The position numbers and the translations under genes are program-made. The notes below the pieces were generated by a model. The model saw only the letters and a list, made by a program, of their open reading frames with translations, was not told the DNA's origin and did no database searches. Of a DNA stretch of 9,289 nt, positions 6,759-9,289 are shown one piece after another. Position 1 is the stretch's first letter. Every line of letters starts with the position of its first letter. This DNA comes from an uncultured Caryophanales bacterium (GTDB lineage: Bacteria > Bacillota_I > Bacilli_A > RFN20 > CAG-826), in contig CALAWM010000045.1 of assembly GCA_937895315.1 (NCBI GenBank), positions 1 through 9,289 of the forward strand, read 5' to 3'.

Positions 6759-6860
6759 ATGAACAAGACAAAAATTAAAAATCGATTTTTGTTATTTTTT
6801 ACTACTCTTGCCTTAGCCTTTGGCTTTAGCGCAAGTCTTAAACAAAAAGACATTAAGTAA
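6759..6860 (+). pseudogene. Signal-peptide fragment: broken 5' end of the anchored surface protein gene
   Basis: This 33-codon reading frame has the start codon and strong Shine-Dalgarno of the gene. It encodes a classic Sec signal: basic start MNKTKIKNR, hydrophobic core FLLFFTTLALAFGF, and a likely cleavage site near FSA/S (residues 24-26). It then reads SLKQKDIK and stops at TAA (6858-6860). The rest of the gene continues in the -1 frame from 6857. Restoring one base near 6855-6857 (ATTAAGTAAAG to ATTAAAGTAAAG) joins the signal to the body as ...DIKVKALPIPAE, with no stop. This is either a real 1-nt deletion, a phase-variable tract or a sequencing error in an A-run. Confidence 0.75.
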
Positions 6861-8344
6861 AGGCTCTTCCGATTCCTGCCGAAACAAAACTTTACTTAAA
6901 ACCAAATGCAAATTGGTTACAAGCCGGCGCTCGTTTTGCCGTTTATTTCTTCACCGATGGCGTAGGAAATGAATGGAAAGATATGGTCGCTGAACCTGGT
7001 GTATTAGATATTTATAGTGTTGTATCACCTACCACAGCATACGAAAAATTGATTTTTACAAGAATGAATTCTGCTGAGTCTCTTAACGACTGGGCGAACA
7101 AATGGAATCAAACTGATAATTTAGTTTATGATGGCACCAACAATTTATTTACACTTCCAGCTGATGTTTGGGATGGTGCCACTACAACATGGTCAATTTA
7201 TAATGCTGCCGATCACCCGATTCCACCCGCCAATCCTATTTCTGCCGGACAAGAAACTTATGTAACAGTTACAACTACATTCATGGGCGCTGCCGACCAT
7301 TTAGCAGGCTATTATTTTAATGGCACCGAAAATGCATGGGTTAACGGCGTCTTAGTTACTCCTAGAGTATATAAGGTTACTGCCCCTACACCAACGGTTC
7401 CGACTGATAAATGGGATAAAGTAATTTTTGTGGCGATGCCAACTGCCGTTAATGGGTGGGAGCCAACCGTCATTAATAAAACTGCTGATTTATTATGGGA
7501 TGGTACAAGTGATCATTATGATATCGCAACTAGTGCATGGGGTACATACGTTCCTCGTACCCACGTTGTCCCAACCGCAACGACCGAAGGTATTGACCGC
7601 AGTAAAGTTCGTTTATGGCTTAATCGCGGCGGACATTATGATAGTGGCGCCCATCAATATGTTTTAAAAGTAGGAGCTACTTACTATGCTGCTTCGGGAT
7701 ATACCAAAGCCTTAGTGTTTGGTACGGATGGCATTTATTTCCCATTCTTTGATTTACCAAGCGCAACTTTAAATGGCGCTAGTGTTGATGTAGTCGTTCT
7801 TGATGATGTTGGTTACTTAGTTACGACGATTGCCACTGTACCTTATGTCACTGGTGATAACAATAAATTATGGCAAGTTGACCTTGTTGGTGAAGCTTTA
7901 GTCGTTAATAAAGGTGGTCTCGTTGGCCGCATTTACGCTGGTTTCTTTGCCAAAGTATTAGAAGGGTATTTAACTTGTGACGCCAACAACGAAAATGGTT
8001 ATATGGCTTTTGGAGACATTGATGGAAACTTCTTACCACGGGTCGCCGAAGGCGAAAGTGTTGTGTGGAATATGGAAGGCTCCCTTGGCGGTATTTTAAT
8101 CGCTGACTACGTTAATGAAGCCGATTACTTAACCGGAACCAGGGAAGCAGTCGCCGCGACTGATGCATATGCAAAATATGAAAGAATGCGGACATTATTC
8201 TTAGGAAACGGCGGAACATTAGGAACTGCTACCGAAAGAGTTAATCAAACCATCAATCCAACCAATAACATGTTTGTGTTATTAAGTGCGATGTTTGGTT
8301 TTGCGCTTATTGGCATCTTTGTCTATAAAAAGAAAAAAGCCTAA
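6857..8344 (+). CDS. Anchored surface protein with two Trp-rich modules (frameshifted from its signal peptide)
   Basis: This is the body of a secreted protein; with one base restored, the gene encodes 528 residues from 6759. The frame is open from 6857. The first in-frame ATG, at 6983, falls inside a domain and lacks a good RBS, so it is not the natural start. Using restored numbering, module A (about 45-148) starts LYLKPNANWLQAGARFAVYF and contains KLIFTRM, WNQTDNL and VWDG. Module B (about 167-265) is a diverged copy with KVIFVAM, INKTADLLWDGT and a W-G pair. This resembles a Trp-rich extracellular module common in uncultured Firmicutes and possibly related to starch-binding CBM26, so glycan binding is inferred. 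Residues about 280-375 (VRLWLNRGGHYDSG and following) and a C-terminal region rich in Gly, Glu and Ala are unrecognised. The C-terminus is a membrane segment (505-523) plus KKKKA, with no LPXTG. No catalytic motif is seen. It follows the amylase, which fits a role in binding glycans or adhesion. Confidence 0.7.
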   Translation, partial: VKALPIPAETKLYLKPNANWLQAGARFAVYFFTDGVGNEWKDMVAEPGVLDIYSVVSPTTAYEKLIFTRMNSAESLNDWANKWNQTDNLVYDGTNNLFTLPADVWDGATTTWSIYNAADHPIPPANPISAGQETYVTVTTTFMGAADHLAGYYFNGTENAWVNGVLVTPRVYKVTAPTPTVPTDKWDKVIFVAMPTAVNGWEPTVINKTADLLWDGTSDHYDIATSAWGTYVPRTHVVPTATTEGIDRSKVRLWLNRGGHYDSGAHQYVLKVGATYYAASGYTKALVFGTDGIYFPFFDLPSATLNGASVDVVVLDDVGYLVTTIATVPYVTGDNNKLWQVDLVGEALVVNKGGLVGRIYAGFFAKVLEGYLTCDANNENGYMAFGDIDGNFLPRVAEGESVVWNMEGSLGGILIADYVNEADYLTGTREAVAATDAYAKYERMRTLFLGNGGTLGTATERVNQTINPTNNMFVLLSAMFGFALIGIFVYKKKKA

Positions 8345-8371
8345 TTCATTCAATAATTAGCGGAAAATAAG

Positions 8372-8400
8372 GGAAGTAATGTCATGTTACTTCCTTTTTT
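8372..8400 (+). terminator. Rho-independent terminator after the anchored surface protein gene
   Basis: An 8-bp stem pairs GGAAGTAA (8372-8379) with TTACTTCC (8387-8394) around a 7-nt loop, followed by six T residues (8395-8400). It begins 27 bp after the stop codon. Confidence 0.85.
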
Positions 8401-8421
8401 ATTTGTAAATTCGTAAAAGTT

Positions 8422-8443
8422 TACCACTTTATAGTGGTATAAT
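8422..8443 (+). promoter_or_regulatory. Extended -10 promoter overlapped by a perfect inverted repeat (candidate operator) before the CotH-like gene
   Basis: TGGTATAAT (8435-8443) is a perfect extended -10 element. TACCACT (8422-8428) and AGTGGTA (8433-8439) form a 7-bp perfect inverted repeat around TTAT, and its right arm overlaps the -10 box. A bound dimeric protein would block polymerase, so repression is likely. There is no T-tract after the stem, which argues against a terminator. Transcription should start near 8450, with the Shine-Dalgarno AGGAG at 8461-8465. Confidence 0.55.
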
Positions 8444-8473
8444 AAGGCGCAAAGTCAATAAGGAGAAATAGTC

Positions 8474-9289
8474 ATGAAAATAAAGAAAAGTATTGCCTTG
8501 CTCATGGTCTTAGGAAGTCTTGTAAGTTGTGTAACACTGGAAGATGTCATAAGCCAAAAGCCAAGCGATGAAGAACCAACGAGTATCTTTGATAGCGTTA
8601 CAAGTGAAGAAGATTCGATAAGTATAATTGATTCGATCAGTGATTGGGAAGGAACAAGTGAAAGTGACGTTAAACCCGCGGATTTAACAAACTTTAGCAC
8701 CGATATTATTAATGATCCCGTCATTACCTATACCGAGTCTGATTACACGGTAAAACCCTTTAAAAATGGCTTTATTTATCCGCTTGACGCCCAAGTCCAA
8801 CCCACGAATGCCTATTTAGAATTTTGGCACCAAGAATCCTTACTTAGTTTTCATATCGTTGCCAGTAAGCAAGTATTCTCATTAATTGAATTCCATGGTT
8901 ACCATGATCAAAAGAATGCGGATTTATATTGGCCAGTGACCGTTGATGTGACAATGAACGGCAAACGCTTTACATATTACGAAGTTGGGATGCGGATGAA
9001 AGGTAATACATCACGGAAACAATTCTTAGATAGTGGCACCAAAGAATTCATCAATAGCGTCTCCTTTAAATTATCGTTCAATGAATTGTGGGATGATCCA
9101 CTTTACGCCCCCTTTAACTTACAAAAAACATGGACCGAAGCTGCCAATCCCGAATGGAAAGTCCGGGATAACCGGACGTTCATGGGTAATGAAAGTGGCA
9201 AGTTAGGGATGAAGAAACTGGACTTTAAATGGAATAAATCCCGTGATTCTTCGTTAGTGATGCAACCTTATGCCTTTGGTTTCTTCCAA
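8474..9289 (+). CDS. CotH-kinase-family lipoprotein, N-terminal 272 residues (partial, runs off window)
   Basis: The frame is open from ATG 8474 to the window edge. The start is set by AGGAG (8461-8465), 8 nt upstream. It opens with a lipoprotein signal, MKIKKSIALLMVLGSLVSC, with C19 as the lipidated residue, then an acidic Ser/Glu/Asp linker (about 20-70) like that of the amylase; both contain SIIDS. From about residue 108 there is a beta-rich N-terminal part, then CotH-family hallmarks: VDVTMNGKRF (157-166), VGMRMKGNTSRK (171-182), SFKLSFNE (197-204) and GMKKLDFKWNKSRDSS (245-260). In CotH of Bacillus this fold is a kinase that phosphorylates spore-coat proteins. Here the lipoprotein signal places it on the cell surface, and surface-protein phosphorylation or glycan-scaffold functions are only inference. 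The catalytic C-terminal half is outside the window, so activity cannot be judged. Confidence 0.75.
   Translation, partial: MKIKKSIALLMVLGSLVSCVTLEDVISQKPSDEEPTSIFDSVTSEEDSISIIDSISDWEGTSESDVKPADLTNFSTDIINDPVITYTESDYTVKPFKNGFIYPLDAQVQPTNAYLEFWHQESLLSFHIVASKQVFSLIEFHGYHDQKNADLYWPVTVDVTMNGKRFTYYEVGMRMKGNTSRKQFLDSGTKEFINSVSFKLSFNELWDDPLYAPFNLQKTWTEAANPEWKVRDNRTFMGNESGKLGMKKLDFKWNKSRDSSLVMQPYAFGFFQ

Noticed and set aside
6840..6860. Programmed -1 ribosomal frameshift at the A-rich stretch to join signal peptide and body
   Set aside because: The A-run (6844-6848) is not in the correct phase for a slippery heptamer, and slipping there meets the TAA at 6854-6856. Only a slip exactly at AAG (6855-6857) would work, and that is not a slippery site. 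A one-base deletion or sequencing error is simpler.
7428..7667. 79-codon plus-strand open frame within the surface protein gene
   Set aside because: It overlaps module B in another frame and has no RBS; it is a shadow frame.
8455..8724. 89-codon minus-strand open frame opposite the start of the CotH-like gene
   Set aside because: It lies opposite the Ser/Glu linker of a well-supported lipoprotein, its Ser/Leu-rich translation reflects the complement of that linker, and it has no RBS or homology.
1..9289. Alternative genetic code (UGA as Trp), given the Mollicutes-like style
   Set aside because: All tryptophans in the coding regions are TGG, all complete genes read through in the standard code, and no in-frame TGA interrupts a recognisable domain.
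1..9289. tRNA, rRNA, riboswitch or transposase
   Set aside because: No conserved rRNA stretch, cloverleaf, known aptamer core, transposase motif or terminal inverted repeat pair was seen on reading either strand.

Overview
The window is AT-rich and uses the standard code: every complete gene ends in TAA, tryptophan is TGG, and there is no sign of UGA recoding. Good Shine-Dalgarno sites, T-tailed hairpin terminators, lipoproteins with Ser/Glu/Asp-rich linkers after the lipobox cysteine, and Lys-rich C-terminal membrane anchors point to a low-GC Firmicutes/Bacilli-type bacterium, probably one of the uncultured gut lineages near Mollicutes or Erysipelotrichia. That assignment is inference from style; no rRNA or marker gene is present.

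Left edge (1-126): the trailer end of a CRISPR array, with one partial spacer, one full repeat of about 36 bp, one 29-nt spacer and a terminal repeat whose 3' third has decayed. The repeat has the GTTTGAGAG/GTTTTAGAG start of type II repeats. No cas gene or tracrRNA lies in the window; they would be expected off the left edge.

Middle left (220-2383): a two-module CatE-like VOC (glyoxalase/dioxygenase fold) protein and a 12-TM-type MFS transporter of unknown substrate. A hairpin terminator between them overlaps a perfect -10 box. The MFS gene shares a bidirectional terminator with the convergent esterase gene.

Centre (2415-6564): a divergent pair of surface lipoproteins for polysaccharide use. 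On the minus strand is an alpha/beta-hydrolase esterase with an N-terminal CBM48-like domain. On the plus strand is a GH13 alpha-amylase with an InlB-type repeat and a CBM41-like domain. An 18-bp perfect palindrome lies between them and is a candidate shared operator. Together they suggest cell-surface attack on starch or other alpha-glucans and on esterified plant glycans.

Right part (6759-9289): a secreted, C-terminally anchored protein with two diverged copies of a Trp-rich module. A one-base frameshift separates its signal peptide from its body. Last comes the start of a CotH-kinase-family lipoprotein that runs off the window. Its promoter is an extended -10 box overlapped by a perfect inverted repeat. 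Each gene from 2415 rightwards seems to have its own promoter, terminator or both, so this is a cluster of individually controlled surface proteins and not one operon.
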